49,713 nucleotides of DNA, from contig JACPOP010000019.1 of the NCBI GenBank assembly GCA_016191465.1, forward strand, positions 1 to 49,713, given 5' to 3'. The position numbers and the translations under genes are program-made. This document shows positions 7,607 to 14,890 of the stretch, piece by piece. Within the stretch, counting starts at the first letter, position 1, and each line of letters starts with the position of its first letter. The notes beneath the pieces were generated by a model that saw nothing but the letters and a program-made list of their open reading frames with translations, made no database searches and was not told where the DNA came from. The stretch is from Chloroflexota bacterium. Lineage in GTDB: Bacteria > Chloroflexota > UBA6077 > CF-72.

Positions 7607-10600
7607 TCACACACCCAACGGAACGGTCTCGGACTTGAACTCCTTGCGGTGCTGCCACCGCTTGGCGAGGTAGAACACGACGGGGTAGACGAGCAACTCC
7701 ATGATGAAGCTGATGAGCAGTCCGCCGATCATGGGGGCGGCGATGCGACGCATGGTGTCGGCGCCGGTGCCGTTTGACCAGAGCAAAGGAACCAGGCCGA
7801 TCATCGCGGCGGCGACGGTCATGGCCTTGGGACGGATGCGCATGACGGCGCCGTCGTGGACGGCGTGCCAGAGGTCCTCGGCCGATTTCATCCGGCCCTG
7901 CTGGCGGAACCGGTCGAACGAGTTGTCGAGGTAGAGCAGCATCACCATGCCGGTTTCGGCGTCAAGGCCGGCCAGGGCGATGACCCCGATGACGACCGCG
8001 AGTGAAAGATTGTAGTTGAGGGCGTGCATGAACCAGAACGCCCCGACGAGGCTGAAGGGCACGGCCAGCATGACGATGCCGACGCGGAACCAGGAGCCGC
8101 TGCTGATATAGAGGAGGAACACGATGGCCACCAGGGCGAGCGCGCTGGCGGCGATCAGCCGGGGCAGCGTTCTCTCCCAGAACTCGAACTGTCCGGCGAA
8201 GACCAGCGTGTAGCCGGGCGGGAGCGGGAGGTCCCGCGCGACCACGCGTCGTGCTTCGGCGATGTACCCGCCAAGGTCCCGGCCCGCGATGTCAACGAAA
8301 ATCCACGCCGTGCGCTGGGCGTTTTCCGAGCGGATCATCGGCGGGCCCGGGGTGAGTTTGATCCTGGCGATCTGCCCGAGCGGCACTTGCGGCCGCTCTC
8401 CTTTGGAGCCGGCCATTGCGCCGGTCACCAGCACCTGCTCGATCGCCGGGATGTCGTCGCGGTAATCCCGGAAGAGGCGGAGGTTGAGCGGGTAACGCTC
8501 GACCCCCTCGACCGTCGTGGTGACGTTCATTCCGCCGATGGCGGACTGAACCACGTCCTGCACGTCCGCGACGGTAAGTCCGTAGCGAGCCGCGGCGTCG
8601 CGATCGATATCGATGTCGAGGTAATACCCGCCGAAGCTGCGCTCGGCGTACGCGGAGACCGTGCCGTCGATGGTGCGCACCGCCGAGGCGGCACGCCCGG
8701 CGAGTGCGGAGAGCACCTTGAGGTCCGGCCCCATGATCTTGATTCCCACGGGCGTTTTGATGCCGGTGGCGAGCATGTTGATGCGGTTTTCAATGGGGAA
8801 CGGCCAGGCGTTGGCCATGCCGGGGAACGAAACCACGGTGTTGAGCCCGGGGTGAGTCGTGCCGTCGGGGTCCTGCCAGCCGAACTTGAGTTCTTCGGTC
8901 GTGATGGGGCGCTCGGCGGGCCAGAATGTAGCGTGGAAGGGTCGCTGCAGCCAGGCGGGCCAGGAAGAGAAGAAGTGCTCCGGCCTGCGCGTGCGCCACT
9001 GGGTGTGGTCGGGGTTGAGCTGGACGACGGTCTCGATCATTGAGAGCGGGGCGGGGTCGGTCGCGGTCACGGCGCGCCCGATCTTGCCGTAAACGCTGAG
9101 CACCTCGGGGAAGGTTTTGATGAGCTTGTCGGTCTGCTGGAGGAGTTCCTTGCTCTTGGTGATGCTGATGGAGGGGTCGGTAGTGGGCATGTAGAGCAGG
9201 TCGCCCTCGTCCAGGGGCGGCATGAACTCGGTGCCCATCCTGGAGAACGGGTACCAGGTGGAGGCGAGGGCGACGGCGGCGAGCGTCAGCACCAGAAAGG
9301 GGCGTGCCATCGCGGCGCGGAAGACCGGCTCGTACATCCGCTGGAGCACACGGCTGATGGGGCTGTGGTGCTCGTGGATGATCTTCTGCGGGAGCAGGAG
9401 CATGGCGGTGAGCACGGCCCACCCCCCCGCGATCCACCAGCGGTAGTGCGTGAGGTGCGACATCCCGGACGCGAGCATGTAGAGGGCCAGTGCCGGCAGG
9501 AGCATCACGGCGAGCGTGATCGCGGTGTTGGTCGCGAAGCCCCACCGCTTGGGGAGCACCCGCCCGGTGATGAAGTAGTACATCAGCACGGGGATGATGG
9601 TGATGGAGAGCAGCGCGGCCGCCGACATCGCAAAGGTCTTGGTGAACGCCAGGGGTTTGAAGAGCCGGCCCGCCTCTCCGCCGAGCACGAAGACCGGCAG
9701 GAACGAGACGGTGATGATGAGGAGCGAGAAGAAGAGCTGCGGGCCGACTTCCTTGGCCGCGGCGGCCATGATCTCAATGCGCGGAGTGGGCGGGTGCCCC
9801 GCGTGAACCCGTTCCTCTTCACGGTCCAGGTGCTTGTGCCCGTTCTCGACCATGATGACGGCCGAATCGACCACGACGCCGATCGAGATGGCGATCCCGC
9901 CGAGCGACATGATGTTGGCGTTGATTCCCAGGAGGTGCATGACCAGCAGGGCCGCGACCACGCTCGACGGCACCACGAAGACCGCGACCAGCTCGCTCCG
10001 CATGTGGAGCAGGAAGAGGATGCACACGATCCCGACGACGATGATCTCCTCGACCAGGGTGCCGCGCAGCGTCGCGACCGAGCGGTTGATGAGCTTGGAC
10101 CGGTCGTACGTGGGCTTGACGAGCACGCCCGGCGGCAGCCCGTCCTCGAGCGAAGCCAGCTTGGCCTTGACGTCCGCGATGACCTTGTACGCGTTGGCTC
10201 CGAAGCGGGCGATGACGACGCCCCCGACCGCCTCTCCTTCGCCGTTGAGTTCGCCCACGCCGCGGCGCATCTCGCCGCCAATCTGGAGTGTCGCGATGTC
10301 GCCGAGCATGATCGGCGTCCCGTTGGGGCCGAGGCCGACGGGCACCTTGGCGAGGTCCGCGAGCCCTTTGAGGTAGCCGCGGCTGCGGACCATGTACTCG
10401 TTCTCGGCGAGTTCGATCACGGCGCCGCCCACGTCGTTGTTTGAGCGTTGCACGGCCATCATCACGTCGCGCAGCGGGAGCCGGTACCCCTGCAGTTTGA
10501 GCGGGTCGATGACGACCTGGTACTGCTTGACGAAGCCGCCGATCGACGCGACCTCCGAAACATCGTCCACTGAAGTCAGCGGGTAGCGGAGGTACCAGTC

Positions 10601-11251
10601 CTGCAGGCTCCGCAGCTGGGACAGGTCGAGGTTCGCGGAGACGAGCGGCGTGCCGGTGAGGGGATCGGCGCCCGGCTTCTCAAACGCTCGGACCTTCACC
10701 AACTGTTCGCGTCGCTCGGGTGGCGCCTCTTCCGGCGAGGCGTACCAGCGGCCCTTTTCCTGGCCGTCCGCGTCGCGCCAGAGGCCCTTGGGGTGGTCGG
10801 GGGAGTACCACCCCGGCACGAGCGCGTACTGGAACACCCACCCCACGCCCGTCGCGTCGGGCCCGAGTTTGGGTTCGACGCTTTGGGGCAGGCGGTTCCG
10901 CGCGAAGTTCAGGTACTCCAGCACGCGGCTGCGGGCCCAGTAGATGTCCGTGCCGTCCTCGAAGAGCACGTAGACGAACGACTGCTCGAACATGCTGTAC
11001 CCGCGGACCACGGTGGAGCCGGGGACCGCGAGCATGGCGCTGGCGAGCGGGTAGGTGACCTGCTGATCGACGACCTCGGGGTTCTGTCCTGAGAACTCGG
11101 TGATGACGATGACCTGCACGTCGGAGAGGTCGGGGATGGCGTCAAGCCGGATACGGAGGATGGACCACACCCCGGCCGCGACCAGCACCGCCGTGAGCAG
11201 CAGCACCATGAAGCGGTTGCGGATGGAGAGTTCGATGATGCGGGCGATCAT
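7607..11251 (-). CDS. cusA: HME-RND efflux pump, CusA-like
   Basis: 1214 residues from ATG 11251 (MIARIIELSIRNRFMVLL); upstream in-frame codons are repeat DNA and not part of the protein. It is a proton-driven inner-membrane pump that expels soft metals through a CusBC-type tripartite channel. Visible hallmarks are the first TM helix, SDVQVIVITEFSGQNPEVVDQQVTYPL, GGIAISIGVVVDSAVIMVENGHKHL in TM4 (closer to Cu/Ag pumps than to CzcA), MGTEFMPPLDEGDLLYMPTT at the start of the second porter half, and AGLDAETGMVMLLYLDN. It is about 160 residues longer than E. coli CusA; extra sequence lies in the first porter domain (SPDHPKGLWRDADGQEKGRW) and before the second (PEHFFSSWPAWL). It is separated from cusB by 3.6 kb of inserted repeats and cassettes. 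Confidence 0.93.
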   Translation of the reverse strand: MIARIIELSIRNRFMVLLLTAVLVAAGVWSILRIRLDAIPDLSDVQVIVITEFSGQNPEVVDQQVTYPLASAMLAVPGSTVVRGYSMFEQSFVYVLFEDGTDIYWARSRVLEYLNFARNRLPQSVEPKLGPDATGVGWVFQYALVPGWYSPDHPKGLWRDADGQEKGRWYASPEEAPPERREQLVKVRAFEKPGADPLTGTPLVSANLDLSQLRSLQDWYLRYPLTSVDDVSEVASIGGFVKQYQVVIDPLKLQGYRLPLRDVMMAVQRSNNDVGGAVIELAENEYMVRSRGYLKGLADLAKVPVGLGPNGTPIMLGDIATLQIGGEMRRGVGELNGEGEAVGGVVIARFGANAYKVIADVKAKLASLEDGLPPGVLVKPTYDRSKLINRSVATLRGTLVEEIIVVGIVCILFLLHMRSELVAVFVVPSSVVAALLVMHLLGINANIMSLGGIAISIGVVVDSAVIMVENGHKHLDREEERVHAGHPPTPRIEIMAAAAKEVGPQLFFSLLIITVSFLPVFVLGGEAGRLFKPLAFTKTFAMSAAALLSITIIPVLMYYFITGRVLPKRWGFATNTAITLAVMLLPALALYMLASGMSHLTHYRWWIAGGWAVLTAMLLLPQKIIHEHHSPISRVLQRMYEPVFRAAMARPFLVLTLAAVALASTWYPFSRMGTEFMPPLDEGDLLYMPTTDPSISITKSKELLQQTDKLIKTFPEVLSVYGKIGRAVTATDPAPLSMIETVVQLNPDHTQWRTRRPEHFFSSWPAWLQRPFHATFWPAERPITTEELKFGWQDPDGTTHPGLNTVVSFPGMANAWPFPIENRINMLATGIKTPVGIKIMGPDLKVLSALAGRAASAVRTIDGTVSAYAERSFGGYYLDIDIDRDAAARYGLTVADVQDVVQSAIGGMNVTTTVEGVERYPLNLRLFRDYRDDIPAIEQVLVTGAMAGSKGERPQVPLGQIARIKLTPGPPMIRSENAQRTAWIFVDIAGRDLGGYIAEARRVVARDLPLPPGYTLVFAGQFEFWERTLPRLIAASALALVAIVFLLYISSGSWFRVGIVMLAVPFSLVGAFWFMHALNYNLSLAVVIGVIALAGLDAETGMVMLLYLDNSFDRFRQQGRMKSAEDLWHAVHDGAVMRIRPKAMTVAAAMIGLVPLLWSNGTGADTMRRIAAPMIGGLLISFIMELLVYPVVFYLAKRWQHRKEFKSETVPLGV

Positions 11252-11393
11252 GCGGTCAGCGCGTCCTTTCGGAGAGGGCGCTGGCGCGCCGTGCGTGATG
11301 ACGGGTTGGTTGGCGGCGGGCGGCGGGGGACGTACGGTGGGAACGTGGACGATCAGAACAGAAGCGAGCAAACACGCGCCCACCGTGCCTCTC

Positions 11394-11513
11394 CGCCCCG
11401 AAGGGGCGCAGGGCTGTAGCCACGGGTGGAGCGCAGCCCGCGTCCTCGCGGGCGCAGCGCAACCCGTGGAAGAGGGTGTCGAAGGACACACCCGCCCCGG
11501 AGGGGCGGAGGAG
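11394..11513 (+). repeat. R element, copy 1 (left of caspase cassette)
   Basis: About 120 bp with three inverted repeats in order: CGCCCCGAAGGGGCG; a long stem CCACGGGT...ACCCGTGG preceded by GGGCTGTAG; and CCGCCCCGGAGGGGCGG followed by AGGAG. Plus orientation, paired with copy 2 in inverted orientation. It lies 143 bp upstream of the cusA start codon. Confidence 0.8.
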
Positions 11514-11633
11514 CGTCCACCCGCCGCGCCCGATCGCACCCCGGCGGGGAGTGTGGGGGTGCAGGAATTCATGGCATCGGATCGCTACAGGATCCGATGC
11601 ACGCTCGCATGCTTGCTCGCTACCATCTGATCC

Positions 11634-12335
11634 ATGCCTATGCACGTCTTCATCATCGAATCTGAGGTCGCCGGGAGTACCACTTCCGTTCGCCCCACCT
11701 GGAACACGATCCGCTCCAATTTGCAGGCCGCCGGAACACTCGGCCAGAGTATGTTCGTCGACGCGCCAACCAAGGCAGACCTGCACGCAGCGGCCACAGC
11801 GTTTGCCGCGTGGAGCGGCCAGGTTCCCAAGGACGATCCAGTTGTCCTTTGGCTCTCGGTGCATGGAGCCGACCCAGAGCCAGGCGTTCCGGACGATCAG
11901 CGCAAGCTGGTTGGTACATCCGGCGCGTCGAGCGTTTTGGAAGAAGTCGATTGGGAGCAGTTCCTTCGGCCCGTCAAGGGTGCATCGTCCCCCCGCCGGA
12001 TCACCGTGCTGATGGACGTGTGCTGGGGTTCCTCTGCGACTGCTCCTGCTCGGCTGGAAACACCCGCCGCATCTCGCCCCTACATGGTCTTTGGTCCGGT
12101 TCGTTCCGCATTCCCGGCTGAGCTGGCGCTGGCGAGCCACGCTGTCATCGGCTGGATCGCCAAGAGAGGGCTTCCGCTGCCCGTCGATGCCAAGTCGCTG
12201 ATCGATTCCCTGAACACGAAGTGCCCGCCTTCGCAGACCACCGGCACTGGTTGGTATCGTGCGTGGTGGTGGAACGACACCGGTACGATCCAGATGCACC
12301 CCACATCGACGAAGGGCAAGTTCAAACGCAAGTGA
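11634..12335 (+). CDS. Caspase-fold cysteine protease (C14/metacaspase-like), minimal
   Basis: 233 residues (start could be the second Met, 11640; no clear Shine-Dalgarno). Order of elements fits the caspase fold: beta strand HVFIIES, a helix with TWNTIRSNLQAAG, TKADLHAAATAF, strand VVLWLSVHGA giving the His77-Gly78 dyad residue, then ITVLMDVCWGSS with Asp128-x-Cys130 as catalytic Cys. The 53-residue His-Cys spacing is normal. There is no signal peptide, no membrane segment and no extra domain, so this is little more than the p20/p10 core. Eight bases downstream, with GAGG overlapping the stop, sits a zinc-ribbon gene. The pair is enclosed by inverted R repeats. The protease call is from motifs; target and trigger are unknown. 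Confidence 0.7.
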   Translation: MPMHVFIIESEVAGSTTSVRPTWNTIRSNLQAAGTLGQSMFVDAPTKADLHAAATAFAAWSGQVPKDDPVVLWLSVHGADPEPGVPDDQRKLVGTSGASSVLEEVDWEQFLRPVKGASSPRRITVLMDVCWGSSATAPARLETPAASRPYMVFGPVRSAFPAELALASHAVIGWIAKRGLPLPVDAKSLIDSLNTKCPPSQTTGTGWYRAWWWNDTGTIQMHPTSTKGKFKRK

Positions 12336-12343
12336 GGTAACGA

Positions 12344-12556
12344 ATGAGCACCACGGCAACAATCCCGGCACAGAAGCAGCGCCGATTGTCCTACGGCCAC
12401 CGTCCCGTTGGAGGCGCGAGCGGGACGTGCCCACAATGCGGACGAACCGGGGTTGCCATCTATCGCTGCCGGAAGTGCGGGTCGATTTCTTGCAGCTTCT
12501 GCTCAGGCACGGCCTGCCCTGTGTGCAAGAGCATAAATGGCAAGGACCCGGTGTAG
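12344..12556 (+). CDS. Small zinc-ribbon protein, partner of caspase-like gene
   Basis: 70 residues with four CxxC pairs (Cys29/32, 42/45, 50/53, 58/61), enough for two zinc sites. The first 25 residues are basic. Start supported by GAGG that overlaps the stop of the protease gene. It is clearly related to the zinc-ribbon protein at 14271: both read CPxC, TGV, KCxxCG, CxxC, CPxC, Ser, Asn in order. In both loci this gene is the second of two and is followed directly by the same repeat. Inferred role: sensor, adaptor or regulator shared by different first genes. Confidence 0.75.
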   Translation: MSTTATIPAQKQRRLSYGHRPVGGASGTCPQCGRTGVAIYRCRKCGSISCSFCSGTACPVCKSINGKDPV

Positions 12557-12568
12557 CAGCGCCGGCGG

Positions 12569-12718
12569 CTGCCGCCCCCCGGCACCCCCCGCTCCGGGAA
12601 GCCAACTCCTCCGCCCCTCCGGGGCGGTGTTCGTGCCCGTTCATCCTTCCACGGGTTGCGCGATGCTGCGCATCGCTCCACCCGTGGCTACAGCCCGCGG
12701 CCCCGCCGGGGCCGAAGG
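12569..12718 (-). repeat. R element, copy 2 (right of caspase cassette)
   Basis: Inverted relative to copy 1. It includes a 36-bp lead-in (GCCGCCCCCCGGCACCCCCC and onward) that copy 4 also has directly after its zinc-ribbon gene. Confidence 0.8.
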
Positions 12719-12825
12719 CGAATCCGGGGCGGGCGCGGCGGGCGTCGGCGGATGCATCGCCCACGCCTGGGCGTGCGCCGTCTCCGCTCACGCACAGCCC
12801 GCGCGGGCCGGAGCGCGGCCCTTGT

Positions 12826-13035
12826 GTGCTCGGGCACAGGTGGTTGGTCCTTGAGGATGATTCGTCCGTCCTGGGGCGCATTTACGTTGTCCTCCGGGAT
12901 CTCGCGGCGGTCCTCAGGAATATCCGGTCTGGCCTCAAGCCCGGCTCAAGTGCGCTCCAGCGCGGGCCGATGGTGCCACAGCGCAAGCGCTCCGTACAAG
13001 AGCGCGGGCGCTCCGCACGGGAGCGGCGCAGCGCG
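12826..13035. repeat. 21-bp period array A2
   Basis: About ten degenerate 21-bp units, several beginning GTCCT, decaying to the right into GCGCTCC-type units. Adjacent to R copy 2 and upstream of the FN3-like gene at 13101. Confidence 0.6.
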
Positions 13036-13100
13036 CCGGAGCCGCGCGGTTCGGATTTGGCCGTTTGGCCATGTGGTATTTGGCCCTTTGGAGATTGCCC

Positions 13101-13775
13101 ATGCCCACGACCTACATCCCCCGGCCCGATGGCGACTTCGCCGCGTTCTCGAACCACTACTACGAGGCCGTCGAGAAGTGGTGGAACATGCAGGGGCTTG
13201 ATCCGAGCGACCTGACCGACCTCAAGAAGGCCCTCGACACATGGAACGCGATGTTCCCCGCGCACGTCGCGGCCCAGGCCAGGGCCGAGGGGGCGCGGCA
13301 GAACAAGGATGCGGCCCGGCGCGAACTCGAACGGCAGGTGCGGCCCATCGCCAACTTCATCCAGACCTACCCCAAGACCACCGATGCCGACCGCGCGACC
13401 ATCGGCATCACCGTGCGGCAGCCCACCGGCGGCACCTCGCCCGCGCCCACTTCGCGCCCGCTGGTGCGCGTGGACACCGCCGACCGCCTGCGGCACACCA
13501 TCCGCTTCACCGATGAAGCCACGCCCACGCGCCGCGCCCGCCCGAAGAACACGCTGGGGGCCGAGGTCCGCCTGAGACTCGTCGGCGCGGGCGAGCCGCC
13601 CCCCGCCGACCCCGAAGCGCTGGCGTACCTCACGCTCGCCACCAGCGGCATCGCCACCACCGACTTCCCGCTCAGCGATGCGGGCAAGACCGCGGTCTAC
13701 ATGCTCCGCTGGGTCGGCCCGCGCGGCGCGGTGGGGCCGTGGAGCGAGGTGTGCAGCGCGACGGTCGCGGCGTAG
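13101..13775 (+). CDS. FN3-like family protein
   Basis: 224 residues from ATG 13101 (MPTTYIPRPDGDFAAFS), which has GGAG nine bases upstream; upstream in-frame codons belong to array A2. The N-terminal half is helical (FSNHYYEAVEKWWNMQGLDPSDLTDLKKALDTW, HVAAQARAEGARQNKDAARRELERQVRPIANFIQTYP). The C-terminal half is beta-rich and ends YMLRWVGPRGAVGPWSEVCSATV, a fibronectin-III-type last strand. The same layout occurs at 5020 and 48420. There is no signal peptide. Function unknown; the helix-plus-FN3 layout suggests a binding or structural protein. It lies between the two R-bracketed cassettes inside the cus operon. Confidence 0.7.
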   Translation: MPTTYIPRPDGDFAAFSNHYYEAVEKWWNMQGLDPSDLTDLKKALDTWNAMFPAHVAAQARAEGARQNKDAARRELERQVRPIANFIQTYPKTTDADRATIGITVRQPTGGTSPAPTSRPLVRVDTADRLRHTIRFTDEATPTRRARPKNTLGAEVRLRLVGAGEPPPADPEALAYLTLATSGIATTDFPLSDAGKTAVYMLRWVGPRGAVGPWSEVCSATVAA

Positions 13776-13796
13776 GACTTCGCTCCGCGAGAAATG

Positions 13797-13859
13797 CACG
13801 CGGCGCAGGGACGCTTCTTCGCCCCGGTGGGACGAGTCTTCGCCCCAGCGGAACGAGTC
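13797..13859. repeat. 21-bp period array A3
   Basis: Three units; the last two begin TTCGCCCC and end GACGAGTC or AACGAGTC. The next TTCGCCCC is the first hairpin of R copy 3, so the array and element share sequence. Confidence 0.65.
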
Positions 13860-13860
13860 T

Positions 13861-13970
13861 TCGCCCCGGAGGGGCGCGGGGCTGTAGCCACGGGTGAAGC
13901 CCGCGCCCCCCGGGCGCAACCCGTGGAACGAGTCGCCCCCCAGCACGCCCGCCCCGGAGGGGCGGAGGAG
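13861..13970 (+). repeat. R element, copy 3 (left of second cassette)
   Basis: Plus orientation, with CGCCCCGGAGGGGCG, CCACGGGT...ACCCGTGG and the CCGCCCCGGAGGGGCGGAGGAG end. The central loop is shorter than in copies 2 and 4. Confidence 0.8.
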
Positions 13971-14072
13971 CCGACCATACCCAAGGCATCGGATGACAAA
14001 ACGGGTGTTGCGGGGGGACGGCGGAGGCTTCAACGGATACCATGCCGATTCCAGCAATAGGGAGACAAGTTC

Positions 14073-14258
14073 ATGGCGAAGAAAATCGTGCCCACAAATA
14101 CAGTCGGAGAAGCCGCTAAACAGCTCGGTGTGACCGCAGCCGTCGTAAGCGCGGGCTGCAAGAGCCTTGGCATCGACCTCGCAAGCCGGGATCCCAAACG
14201 CCTCAAAGCAAGCGAAGTCGCGCAACTGAGAAAACACTTGGCGGCGAACTCCAAGTAG
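14073..14258 (+). CDS. Small IF2N-like helical protein
   Basis: 61 residues, ATG with GGAG ten bases upstream. VGEAAKQLGVTAAVVSAGCKSLGIDLASRDPKRLKASEVAQLRKHL resembles the N-terminal subdomain of bacterial IF-2 (a small helical, nucleic-acid-associated module), with the LGV and LGID positions and the Glu/Val/Leu-rich last helix in place. It stands alone here and is not fused to a GTPase. Its stop codon overlaps the AGGAGG of the zinc-ribbon gene, so the two are translationally coupled. Inferred: RNA- or ribosome-binding module or a small winged/helical DNA binder. Its counterpart in the first cassette is the caspase-like protease. Confidence 0.6.
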   Translation: MAKKIVPTNTVGEAAKQLGVTAAVVSAGCKSLGIDLASRDPKRLKASEVAQLRKHLAANSK

Positions 14259-14270
14259 GAGGAACCGTTC

Positions 14271-14468
14271 ATGGCCTATGGAGATGCACCCGACTGTCCT
14301 CGCTGCAAAGCGACGGGCGTGAACCGTCCGATGATGAAGTGCCTTCAGTGCGGAAATGTTTATTGCGCGTCCTGTGATGCCAAGGGTCATCAGGTGATGG
14401 GTGGTGCCAAATCGGAATGGCGCACGTGCCCTTCTTGCGGCAGCACGAACACGCGAAAAGGCGGCTGA
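14271..14468 (+). CDS. Small zinc-ribbon protein, partner of IF2N-like gene
   Basis: 65 residues, ATG with AGGAGG at ideal distance. Four CxxC pairs (Cys9/12, 24/27, 32/35, 53/56). The order and the words TGV, KCLQCG and CPSCGSTN match the zinc-ribbon protein at 12344, but with 16 extra residues between the third and fourth pair. No signal peptide. Directly after the gene comes a 36-bp segment and R copy 4, as after the paralogue. It is the common component of the two cassettes. Confidence 0.75.
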   Translation: MAYGDAPDCPRCKATGVNRPMMKCLQCGNVYCASCDAKGHQVMGGAKSEWRTCPSCGSTNTRKGG

Positions 14469-14521
14469 CGGCAGCAGAACCTTCTGGCCAAGCATGCACC
14501 GTTGTGTGCTGCTAAATAAAA

Positions 14522-14671
14522 CTGCCGCCCCCCGGCACCCCCCGCTGCGGGAAGCCAACTCCTCCGCCCCGCCGGGGCGGGAAGCGCCGCGCGAGCCGCT
14601 TCCACGGGTTGCGCGATGCTGCGCATCGCTCCACCCGTGGCTACAACCCTGCGCCCCTCCGGGGCCGAAGG
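14522..14671 (-). repeat. R element, copy 4 (right of second cassette)
   Basis: Inverted relative to copy 3. It has the same lead-in as copy 2 (GCCGCCCCCCGGCACCCCCC) and the same long stem with GATGCTGCGCATC in the loop. Confidence 0.8.
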
Positions 14672-14690
14672 CGGTGCAGGCGCACGCGCC

Positions 14691-14879
14691 GGTGGGAGCG
14701 TGCCGCTCCGGGCGGGAGAGGCGCCGGAGAGGGCGGGCGTTGACGCCTCGAATCGCCATCCGCAGGATCCGTCCGCGGGGCCCCTCTCCGGCATCGGCGA
14801 ACCATCCATGCGGGTCAATCGGAGGCCACGGCGGGTCATCCGGATGATCCCGGTGGTCATCCGCGCCTCTCATCGGCGG
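14691..14879. repeat. 21-bp period array A6
   Basis: About nine degenerate 21-bp units, clearest in the last four, which each contain GCGGGTCA or GGTGGTCATC-like words. Lies between R copy 4 and the 3' end of cusB. Confidence 0.5.
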
Positions 14880-14890
14880 GTGCGTCGTCT

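Noticed and set aside
11252-11572. N-terminal extension of CusA by about 107 residues
   Set aside because: The extension is translated R element; the normal RND start (MIARIIELSIRNRF) lies at 11251.
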